This document shows positions 1 to 4,750 of a stretch of 6,265 nt of DNA, in pieces. The DNA comes from an uncultured Collinsella sp. Lineage in GTDB: Bacteria > Actinomycetota > Coriobacteriia > Coriobacteriales > Coriobacteriaceae. Both the position numbers and the translations under genes were made by a program. The notes under the pieces are model-generated. The model made no database searches, was not told the origin of the DNA, and worked only from the letters and a program-made list of their open reading frames with translations. Numbering within the stretch: the first letter of the stretch is position 1; the number at the start of each line of letters is the position of its first letter. The stretch covers positions 1 to 6,265 of the forward strand of contig URWM01000097.1 in NCBI GenBank assembly GCA_900551655.1, given 5' to 3'.

Positions 1-29
1 CGGCAGCGTCAGATGTGTATAAGAGACAG
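1..29 (+). other. Nextera/Tn5 read-1 adapter remnant (not genomic)
   Basis: Bases 1-10 are the end of the Nextera A14 linker. Bases 11-29 are the full 19-bp Tn5 mosaic end AGATGTGTATAAGAGACAG. Together they match the standard read-1 tagmentation adapter lacking only its first four bases. Genomic sequence therefore starts at base 30. The ATG at 13-15 lies inside the mosaic end and, read through, produces the false peptide start MCIRDR, a familiar artefact in metagenome proteins. Confidence 0.98.
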
Positions 30-30
30 G

Positions 31-741
31 CACGATGGCCTCAACTCGGGCGTCAACCCCACGGTTAAGGAGGACGGCACCATCGTGGAAGCTCCCTGCG
101 ACGGCTTGGTGACCGATGAGGAGCGCGCTGTGATCGATCGCGTGCTTAAGTACGAGAACCTGGGCCGTCGCTACAACCCCGACAAGTCGGATGCCGTCAA
201 AAACTGCTTCAATGAGTACGCCTCGCAGGAGGACATCAAGGCCTATTTTGAGGTGTGGGCCCAGATGTTCAAAAAGGACCCCGAGTGCTATATCTCGGCG
301 CTCGTCAATAACTACTATGGGTACTTCTATCCGAGCGCTCGCGATGCGTGGGTCTACAGCACGGCGCGCAGTGCCGAGATCATGGCGAAGCCCGATAACC
401 TCAAGTACTTTGACTTCCATCCGGTCGATAGCAAGGTTGTGCGCTGGTGCGACCACCTGATTAACCTGTACCGCGTGGCGGTGCAGCGCATCCCGTTTAT
501 CTCGCTCACCATGAGCTCGGCCACCTATGTGTGGATCATGGTCGTCGTGGTGGTTTACCTGTTGCGCCGCCATTCGTGGCGCGCGCTGGCCATCTGGATA
601 CCGCTGCTGGGCGTGCTCGCCGTGTGCCTGATCGGTCCATGTAACGGCTCGACCTACATGCGCTACCTGTATCCGGTCATCGCCTGCATGCCCTTCGCCA
701 TCGGCGCCACCGTCACCCGCAGTGACTTCCTCTGGTCCTAA
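31..741 (+). CDS. DUF6020-type polytopic membrane protein, C-terminal part (5' truncated)
   Basis: An open frame enters from the left insert edge (first whole genomic codon at 31) and ends at TAA 739-741, leaving 236 residues. The true start is missing; the in-frame ATG at 13 is adapter. The first roughly 140 residues are a hydrophilic, probably extracytoplasmic region with a YNPDKSDAVK stretch, then WAQMFKKDPECYISALVNNYYGYFYP. That pattern (segment facing a YGYFYP motif) is what I associate with DUF6020 membrane proteins, large GT-C-like proteins common in Coriobacteriia and Firmicutes. Two or three membrane segments follow: YVWIMVVVVVYLL, LAIWIPLLGVLAVCLIG and YLYPVIACMPFAIGA. The short NGSTYMRYLYPVIAC part resembles the C-terminal end of GT-C glycosyltransferases, so a role in cell-surface glycan or lipid-linked sugar transfer is plausible but not shown. 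The catalytic N-terminal half is absent from the window. Confidence 0.72.
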   Translation, partial: HDGLNSGVNPTVKEDGTIVEAPCDGLVTDEERAVIDRVLKYENLGRRYNPDKSDAVKNCFNEYASQEDIKAYFEVWAQMFKKDPECYISALVNNYYGYFYPSARDAWVYSTARSAEIMAKPDNLKYFDFHPVDSKVVRWCDHLINLYRVAVQRIPFISLTMSSATYVWIMVVVVVYLLRRHSWRALAIWIPLLGVLAVCLIGPCNGSTYMRYLYPVIACMPFAIGATVTRSDFLWS

Positions 742-781
742 CCTGGTGCATTGGGGTCAGGTTTCTTTGCTGCACCAAAGG
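742..781. repeat. REP-like palindrome, copy 1
   Basis: It begins at the base after the DUF6020 stop codon. Arms TGGTGCA (744-750) and TGCACCA (771-777) are perfectly complementary. They enclose a core containing GGGGTCAGGTTT (753-764). The upstream AACCT (740-744) can alternatively pair with core AGGTT (759-763). No T-run follows on either strand, so it does not look like an intrinsic terminator. The core recurs at 3382-3392 and, diverged, at 6044-6052. The core resembles those of REP elements mobilised by REP-associated tyrosine transposases (RAYTs); that link is inference, as no RAYT gene is in the window. Confidence 0.6.
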
Positions 782-811
782 GGCCATCATCACGACGCCT
801 TCATTTTGGGG

Positions 812-840
812 TTTATCTCGCAGGCTAGTAGGTATATCAT
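812..840 (+). promoter_or_regulatory. Weak candidate promoter for yebC
   Basis: TTTATC (812-817) and TATCAT (835-840) are separated by 17 bases in the most AT-rich part of the 167-nt gap before yebC. A second AT-rich -10-like box, TATATT (854-859), lacks a recognisable -35. Some promoter is expected here because the upstream gene ends 167 nt away and yebC looks monocistronic. The exact boxes are a guess. Confidence 0.25.
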
Positions 841-908
841 AACGACGTTTGTTTATATTGCCCGAGCATCTGCGCTGGGCTTTAGGTCGAAACCGATAGG
901 AGACACGT

Positions 909-1715
909 ATGTCCGGACACTCTAAGTGGGCCACAACCAAGCATCGTAAGGGCGCGCAGGACGCCAAGCGTTCCGCCCTCTTCTCCAAGCTCAGCCGCAA
1001 CATCACCGTTGCTGCCCGTCTCGGCGGCGACCCGCTGCCTGAGAACAACGCCAGCCTCGCTGCTGCTGTTGCTAAGGCCAAGGCTCAGTCCATGCCCAAG
1101 GACAAGATCAAGTCCGCTATCGACAAGGCCTTCGGTTCGGGTGCCGACGCCGCTGTCTACGAGAACATCGTGTACGAGGGCTATGGTCCCGCCGGTGTCG
1201 CCGTCTACGTTGACTGCCTGACCGACAACCGCAACCGCACCGCCGCTGATGTCCGTTCCGCCTTCTCCCACGCTGGTGGCAACCTGGGCACCTCGGGCTC
1301 CGTCGCCTTCCAGTTTGAGCGCAAGGGCCAGATCGTCGTCGCCAAGGAGATCCTGGACGAGAACGCCAAGAAGGAGACCATGATCGCCAACGGTGCTGCC
1401 GGTGACGAGGATGAGTTCATGATGGCCATCGCCGAGGCCGGTGGCGAGGACTACGAGGACGCCGGCGAGGAGTGGATTGTCTGGACCGCTGCTAACGACG
1501 TCATGGCTGTCTCCAAGGCGCTCGAGGAGCAGGGCGTCCAGGTCAAGGGCTCCGAGACCACCATGGTCCCGACCACCCCGACCGAGGTCTCCGGTACCGA
1601 CGCCAAGAAGGTCCAGCGCCTCATCGACCGTCTTGAGGAGCTCGACGACGTCCAGGATGTCTACAGCACCATGGACATGACCGACGAGGTCATCGCTGCC
1701 CTCGAGGAGGAGTAG
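909..1715 (+). CDS. yebC: YebC/PmpR family (TACO1-like) translation factor/regulator
   Basis: The 268-residue protein carries the family signatures. GHSKWATTKHRKGAQDAKR at residues 3-21 is the N-terminal hallmark (usually WANIKHRK). N-x-x-L and SMPKDKIKSAIDKA lie at 46-74. YENIVYEGYGPAGVAVYVD and LTDNRNRTAADVRSAF span 84-119, HAGGNLGTSGSVAFQFERKG 121-140, and the C-terminal LIDRLEELDDVQDVY 238-252. The start is set by AGGAG (898-902), 6 nt before ATG 909. Family members were first described as DNA-binding regulators (PmpR, YebC). More recent work ties YebC/TACO1 proteins to the ribosome and to easing stalls at proline-rich stretches; which role applies here cannot be read from sequence. It is slightly longer than the usual 240-250 residues, with extra acidic sequence around 150-190. 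Codons are strongly biased to C/G endings, which suggests high expression. It is not next to ruvC, a common neighbour elsewhere. Confidence 0.96.
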   Translation: MSGHSKWATTKHRKGAQDAKRSALFSKLSRNITVAARLGGDPLPENNASLAAAVAKAKAQSMPKDKIKSAIDKAFGSGADAAVYENIVYEGYGPAGVAVYVDCLTDNRNRTAADVRSAFSHAGGNLGTSGSVAFQFERKGQIVVAKEILDENAKKETMIANGAAGDEDEFMMAIAEAGGEDYEDAGEEWIVWTAANDVMAVSKALEEQGVQVKGSETTMVPTTPTEVSGTDAKKVQRLIDRLEELDDVQDVYSTMDMTDEVIAALEEE

Positions 1716-1719
1716 CGCC

Positions 1720-1739
1720 TGCACGGGTTAAGCCGTGCA
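1720..1739 (+). terminator. Small hairpin just after yebC (weak)
   Basis: A perfect 7-bp stem, TGCACGG/CCGTGCA, with a 6-base loop lies 5 nt after the yebC stop. No T-run follows, so it may stabilise the 3' end of the message rather than terminate. The stronger terminator lies downstream at 1785. Confidence 0.35.
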
Positions 1740-1784
1740 TATCTGGGCATAATGAAGCGAGCATGCAAGCCTCGTGGAATAGAT

Positions 1785-1829
1785 GAGCCGGATCCGCGTG
1801 CAATGAGGCACCGGACCCGGCTCTTTTAT
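1785..1829 (+). terminator. Intrinsic terminator of yebC
   Basis: The 5' arm at 1785-1801 pairs with the 3' arm at 1808-1823. It has 7 perfect pairs (GAGCCGG/CCGGCTC), one A-C mismatch, four pairs, a bulged C and four more pairs, closing on loop AATGAG. TTTT (1824-1827) follows directly. This is a good rho-independent terminator about 70 nt after the yebC stop. Confidence 0.8.
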
Positions 1830-1832
1830 AAT
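1827..1832 (+). promoter_or_regulatory. Consensus -10 box for the amaP operon, overlapping the terminator tail
   Basis: A perfect TATAAT begins at the last T of the yebC terminator T-run and lies 51 nt before the amaP start. No good -35 is present at the right spacing: the 17-nt position falls in the terminator 3' arm (TGAGGC). The box may depend on an activator or alternative sigma factor, or may be chance AT content of the tail. Confidence 0.4.
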
Positions 1833-1882
1833 GATGCGAATCGTTTTGCATTCTGTGGACCGAAACCTGAAGGGAGCGCTGC

Positions 1883-2428
1883 ATGCGCGTGCTCAAACGA
1901 GCCCTGGCGATCGTGTATCTTGCCGCCGCCGTCGTGGCGCTGGGTACGTTAGTCTGCCAGTTTTGGGGGCCATATACCTATCGCTTTATGCTGCTGATGC
2001 GCGATCCGCTGCCTCGCATCGTTGTTACGGCGTGCGGCGGTGTCGTGGCACTCGGCGTGCTCGTGGGTTTCTTCCGCCTGATGTTTGCTCGTCGCGAGCC
2101 GTCCTGCGTGCATCCGGCGGGGGAGCACAATATCGAGGTCACGCTCGCTGCCCTCTCCTCGTGTGCTCGCACCGCGGCAGAGCGCGACGACCGAGTGATG
2201 GTCGAGCATGTCGAGGCACGCGTGCAGGGCTCCGACGAATCGCGCGTCCGTTTTAAGGTCGACGCCATCGCGCTCGACGACCGGGATATGGCCTCCCTTG
2301 CAGCCGCGATGCAGCAACGTATCGAGGAGGCCTGCGACACCATGCTCGGCACGCCGGGTACGATCGCACGCGTTCGTTTTTTGCCGTCCAAGACTACCGT
2401 CCAGACCGTGGAGGTTTCCGGTGAGTGA
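1883..2428 (+). CDS. amaP: Alkaline shock response membrane anchor protein AmaP
   Basis: The 181-residue protein has a short basic N-terminus (MRVLKR), a membrane segment at about 7-25, a loop, and a second segment at about 46-68. A soluble, cytoplasmic C-terminal domain spans about 82-178, with an alternating strand-helix-strand pattern like Asp23 domains (HNIEVTLAAL, VMVEHVEARV, VRFKVDAIAL, IARVRFLP). This is the AmaP layout: a membrane hairpin plus an Asp23-like domain. In Staphylococcus aureus, AmaP tethers Asp23 to the membrane. AGGGAG (1871-1876), 6 nt upstream, fixes the start. It is the first gene of the amaP-DUF2273-asp23 operon and overlaps the next gene by 8 nt. Sequence similarity in this family is low, so the assignment rests on topology plus the two neighbours. 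Confidence 0.82.
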   Translation: MRVLKRALAIVYLAAAVVALGTLVCQFWGPYTYRFMLLMRDPLPRIVVTACGGVVALGVLVGFFRLMFARREPSCVHPAGEHNIEVTLAALSSCARTAAERDDRVMVEHVEARVQGSDESRVRFKVDAIALDDRDMASLAAAMQQRIEEACDTMLGTPGTIARVRFLPSKTTVQTVEVSGE

Positions 2429-2798
2429 TACCAACCAAGACAAGACCGCCCGCACGCCGCGCCTGACGATCGACCAGAACGCTACGCCGGCAGGCGAGTC
2501 CGCCGACGCCAAGCCCGAGGCCGGCGAGCAGCACGACAGCGCCGCCAACGACTTCGACGAGGCCATGGGTCTCATCAAAGGTACGGGCGCTGCTATCTGG
2601 AGCTATGCCGTGCGCCATCCCAACACTACGCTCGGCGCCGTGGCAGGCTTTATCCTCGCTGTGCTGGTACTTACGTTGGGCCTGTGGGACACGCTCGTCA
2701 TCGCATTCTTTGTGCTGATCGGCGCCGTGATCGGCCAGATTCGCGACGGGGAGAACGGTATCGTCAACTTCTTCGGCCGCCTGTTTAGCGGCCGCTAA
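2421..2798 (+). CDS. DUF2273 small membrane protein of the Asp23 operon
   Basis: I choose GTG 2421 as start. It overlaps the amaP stop by 8 nt, has GGAGG (2410-2414) 6 nt upstream, and gives 125 residues; the longer open frame upstream is only amaP read out of frame. Residues 1-50 are hydrophilic and Asp/Glu/Ala-rich, probably disordered. Two membrane segments follow at about 70-87 and 89-105, joined by a very tight LGLWDT turn. The second contains GAVIGQIRDG, the G-x-x-x-G and charged exit typical of DUF2273. Family members are usually about 60-80 residues, so the N-terminal extension is notable. In Firmicutes this gene sits between amaP and asp23, as here. It likely helps organise the Asp23 membrane complex, though its molecular role is not established. 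Confidence 0.85.
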   Translation: MSDTNQDKTARTPRLTIDQNATPAGESADAKPEAGEQHDSAANDFDEAMGLIKGTGAAIWSYAVRHPNTTLGAVAGFILAVLVLTLGLWDTLVIAFFVLIGAVIGQIRDGENGIVNFFGRLFSGR

Positions 2799-2827
2799 TA
2801 CGTATTCGACTGTCGCATCCGCGGCAG
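2774..2827 (+). other. Two tandem intercistronic hairpins before asp23
   Basis: Hairpin A is CGGCCGC (2774-2780) with GCGGCCG (2788-2794), a perfect 7-bp stem with a 7-base loop that ends two bases before the DUF2273 stop codon is complete. Hairpin B is CTGTCGC (2810-2816) with GCGGCAG (2821-2827), 7 pairs including one G-U and a 4-base loop. It sits just upstream of the asp23 ribosome-binding site. Neither has a T-run. They could protect a processed asp23 message or partly attenuate transcription. Confidence 0.4.
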
Positions 2828-2842
2828 GCATAAGGAGGAACC

Positions 2843-3370
2843 ATGGCTTTTGACACGAAGGTCGATGTGGCCGATACCGAGCTCGAGGCGAATGAGGCCG
2901 TCGCCGATGCCGGGGACGTGACGCTCGAGGACGAGGCGCTCGTCGAGGCCGAGTCCGATGCGGACGAGGACAACGAGGAGATGGACGACGAGGAAACGGA
3001 CGAGTCCGAGGACTCGCTGACCTATTCCAACGGCGTGATCGAGAAGATCGTTGCCATGGCCACCCGCGAGGTTCCGCACGTCCTGGGCATGAAGGGTAAC
3101 CTCATGCACTTTGTGCAGGAGCAGTTTGGTGCCGAGAACCTGACCAAGGGCGTGACGGTTGAGGTCACCGATGACAACCGCGTGGTCGTCAACATCTCGG
3201 TCATCATCGAGTACGGCGCCTATGCGCCTGCGATCTTTGACGACGTTAAGGTGCGCGTCACCGAGCGTCTGGCCGCGATGACCGGCCTTGAGGTGGCAGG
3301 CGTCAACCTGCGCATCGAGGATGTCGTCACCCCCGAGGAGTACGAGCACCGTACCAGCCAGCACGAGTAA
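2843..3370 (+). CDS. asp23: Asp23/Gls24 family envelope stress response protein
   Basis: The protein has 175 residues, with a strong AAGGAGG (2832-2838) just before ATG 2843. Residues 1-58 form an extremely acidic segment (27 Asp/Glu of 58), probably disordered. The Asp23 domain runs from about 59 to 168. Recognisable parts are LTYSNGVIEKIVAMATREV (59-77), LGMKGN (81-86), VTVEVTDDNRVVVNISVIIEYG (104-125), YAPAIFDDVK (127-136) and TGLEVAGVNLRIEDVV (147-162). These follow S. aureus Asp23 (LTFSDEVVEKIAGIAAREV, LDMKGG, VILEYGESAPKIF) nearly step for step. Asp23 is an abundant cytoplasmic protein that collects under the membrane via AmaP and is induced by alkaline and cell-wall stress. It has no membrane segment itself. 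It is the last gene of the operon, 44 nt after DUF2273. Confidence 0.95.
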   Translation: MAFDTKVDVADTELEANEAVADAGDVTLEDEALVEAESDADEDNEEMDDEETDESEDSLTYSNGVIEKIVAMATREVPHVLGMKGNLMHFVQEQFGAENLTKGVTVEVTDDNRVVVNISVIIEYGAYAPAIFDDVKVRVTERLAAMTGLEVAGVNLRIEDVVTPEEYEHRTSQHE

Positions 3371-3405
3371 CCTACCAAAAAGGGACAGGTTTGTTTTGGC
3401 AGGTT
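3369..3405. repeat. REP-like palindrome, copy 2
   Basis: It overlaps the last two bases of the asp23 stop. Arms 3369-3380 (AACCTACCAAAA) and 3394-3405 (TTTTGGCAGGTT) pair at 11 of 12 positions (one A-C). They enclose AGGGACAGGTTTG. Core GGGACAGGTTT (3382-3392) matches copy 1 except A for T. The left-arm AACCT can pair with either the right-arm AGGTT or the core AGGTT (3387-3391), so two alternative folds exist. TTTT at 3404-3407 means it might also help terminate transcription of the operon. Confidence 0.65.
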
Positions 3406-3422
3406 TTATCTGCGTAAACGTC

Positions 3423-3464
3423 AAACGGTCGACCGCGCAAGCAAAAGCGCGGCCGGCCGTTTTC
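3423..3464 (+). terminator. Intrinsic terminator of the amaP-DUF2273-asp23 operon
   Basis: A 16-position stem, 3423-3438 with 3447-3462 (AAACGGTCGACCGCGC against GCGCGGCCGGCCGTTT), has one G-U pair and one A-C mismatch. The loop is 8 bases and the sequence runs into TTTTC. The A-rich foot on the 5' side makes it potentially active in both directions. Confidence 0.82.
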
Positions 3465-3506
3465 TATATGCCCTCGATGCGGTCATACCGCTCGTCTAAC
3501 TAAGGG

Positions 3507-3535
3507 TTGCAATCTTCGCGTTCCGCGTTACCCTA
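3507..3535 (+). promoter_or_regulatory. Weak candidate promoter for the yitT-like gene
   Basis: TTGCAA (3507-3512) is a fair -35. The -10 region about 17 nt later reads TTACCCTAAT (3528-3537), which is poor. A promoter is needed between the operon terminator and the yitT-like start, and this is the best candidate I see. Boundaries are uncertain. Confidence 0.25.
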
Positions 3536-3577
3536 ATGGGCGCATTGTTTCCAAATTGTTAACGAGGGGTTGCCGTA

Positions 3578-4600
3578 ATGGCCGACGAACACGAGACCGA
3601 AAGCAAGGCATGGGCGATTGAAGCCGCTGCGGCAGAGGCGGCGTCGCGTGCCGCCGAGGAGGTACATCGTCCTCCCGTAGTGCCGATGGAGCGCGTGGTC
3701 GGTCGCGAGGATATCGAACGTGGCGAGCGCGCCGGCCGCAAGCGCAGCCAGGAGCCAGGCTTTCCGCGCTTTTTTGCCGAGCTCAACCTGGGCCTGATCC
3801 TCACGGCGTTCGCCATCGTTGCCTTTAAAACCCCCAATCACTTTGCCTTCGGCGGCACCTCGGGCGTGTCGGTCATTCTTTCCACGCTGTTCCCGACTCT
3901 GCCCGTCGGCGTCTTTATGTGGATTATCAACGCGGTCCTGGTCATCCTGGGCTTTATCTTTTTGGAGCGCAAGGCAATCCTTTGGAGCGTCTTTGCCTCG
4001 TTTGCGCTTTCGGCCTACGTCTCGCTGTTTGAGCTCTTCATCCCGACGGATGTTTCGATGACGGGCGATATGTGGCTCGACCTGTGTTTTGCCGTCATCT
4101 TGCCGGCGCTGGGCAGTGCCATTGTCTTTGACATTGGCGCCTCGACGGGCGGCACCGACATCCTTGCCATGATCCTCAAGCGTCGTACGACGCTCGAGAT
4201 CGGACGCGCCTTGTTGCTGGTCGATATCGGCATCGTGACCGTCGCGGCTTTCCTGTATGGCCCGCGCGTCGGCCTGTACTGCGTACTTGGCCTGTTTGCC
4301 AAGACGCTCGTGGTCGATAAGGCCATCGAGAGCATTCACCTTCGTAAGGTCTGTACGATTATTTGCGCCGAACCGCGCAAAGTCGAGGAGTTTATCGTCA
4401 AGCATCTCAACCGCACGGCAACGATCAGCCGTGGCTACGGTGCCTTCTCGGGCAAGTGCGTCACGGTGATCATGAGCGTGCTGAGCCGTCGCGAGGCAGT
4501 GCAACTGCGCCGCTATACCCGCGAGATTGACCCTGGCGCCTTCATCACCATCGTCGATAGCTCCGAAATCGTCGGCAAGGGCTTCCGCGGCACGAACTAG
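3578..4600 (+). CDS. YitT family membrane protein (YitT domain plus DUF2179)
   Basis: The protein has 340 residues. GAGGGG (3564-3569), 8 nt before ATG 3578, supports the start. Residues 1-65 are hydrophilic, rich in Ala, Glu and Arg, and longer than the usual short N-terminus of the family. The YitT membrane region follows, about 68-250, with roughly five segments (near 70-84, 92-104, 111-129, 134-154, 168-186 and 210-245). It contains the two Gly-rich repeats typical of YitT: FGGTSGVSVI (91-100) and STGGTDILAMIL (189-200). A cytoplasmic DUF2179 domain at about 258-335 closes the protein (VCTIICAEPRKVEEFIVKHLNRTATISRGYGAF begins it). YitT proteins are common in Firmicutes and Actinomycetota; the transported substrate or role is unknown. 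It appears to be a single-gene unit: a terminator precedes it and a 150-nt gap follows. Confidence 0.92.
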   Translation: MADEHETESKAWAIEAAAAEAASRAAEEVHRPPVVPMERVVGREDIERGERAGRKRSQEPGFPRFFAELNLGLILTAFAIVAFKTPNHFAFGGTSGVSVILSTLFPTLPVGVFMWIINAVLVILGFIFLERKAILWSVFASFALSAYVSLFELFIPTDVSMTGDMWLDLCFAVILPALGSAIVFDIGASTGGTDILAMILKRRTTLEIGRALLLVDIGIVTVAAFLYGPRVGLYCVLGLFAKTLVVDKAIESIHLRKVCTIICAEPRKVEEFIVKHLNRTATISRGYGAFSGKCVTVIMSVLSRREAVQLRRYTREIDPGAFITIVDSSEIVGKGFRGTN

Positions 4601-4750
4601 CGCGGACGCACCCTTCGAATCATTGAATAAGGCCGCCTACGCTGCAAATTGGTCATCTTGGAGTATTTGCCCCCACATTGGGCGATAATGTTGTCAAAGA
4701 CATCGTTTGCGATCCAGGTGATTCGCTCTAGATACGAAGGGATGATTTCG
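4601..4750 (+). promoter_or_regulatory. 150-nt leader/promoter region of the zinc-ribbon gene
   Basis: GATAAT (4684-4689) is a good -10 match. The nearest -35-like box, TTGGAG (4658-4663), is 20 bases away, too far for a clean sigma-70 promoter. TCCGCG (4584-4589) and CGCGGA (4601-4606) could form a weak hairpin around the yitT-like stop, but there is no T-run, so read-through from the upstream gene is possible. The in-frame open stretch from 4649 has no ribosome-binding site and no domain sense; I read it as untranslated leader. Confidence 0.3.

Noticed and set aside
13..30. ATG at 13 as the start of the first gene
   Set aside because: It lies inside the adapter mosaic end; the gene is 5' truncated by the insert edge and its real start is not in the window.
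882..1724. 280-codon antisense open frame over yebC
   Set aside because: It is a mirror of strong C-ending codon bias in yebC; the Leu/Gly/Val/Asp-rich translation has no domain sense and no ribosome-binding site.
2208..2420. Longer start for DUF2273 at ATG 2208
   Set aside because: The added region is amaP read in another frame, with Arg/Ser/Pro-rich noise; GTG 2421 has a good ribosome-binding site and the expected translational overlap.
1949..2831. Antisense open frames over amaP and DUF2273 (1949-2578 and 2394-2831)
   Set aside because: They straddle gene boundaries of a well-supported operon, have low-complexity translations and no start signals.
3501..3536. AGGGT...ACCCT inverted repeat as an operator before the yitT-like gene
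   Set aside because: Only five complementary bases with a wide spacer; expected by chance in a gap of this size.
3533..4504. 323-codon antisense open frame over the yitT-like gene
   Set aside because: The translation is Asp/Arg/Lys/Gln-rich with no fold-like pattern, while the plus strand encodes a clear YitT protein.
4649..4750. Longer start for the zinc-ribbon protein (34 extra residues)
   Set aside because: There is no ribosome-binding site at 4649, the extra peptide would bury the ribbon, and GAAGGG sits 9 nt before ATG 4751.
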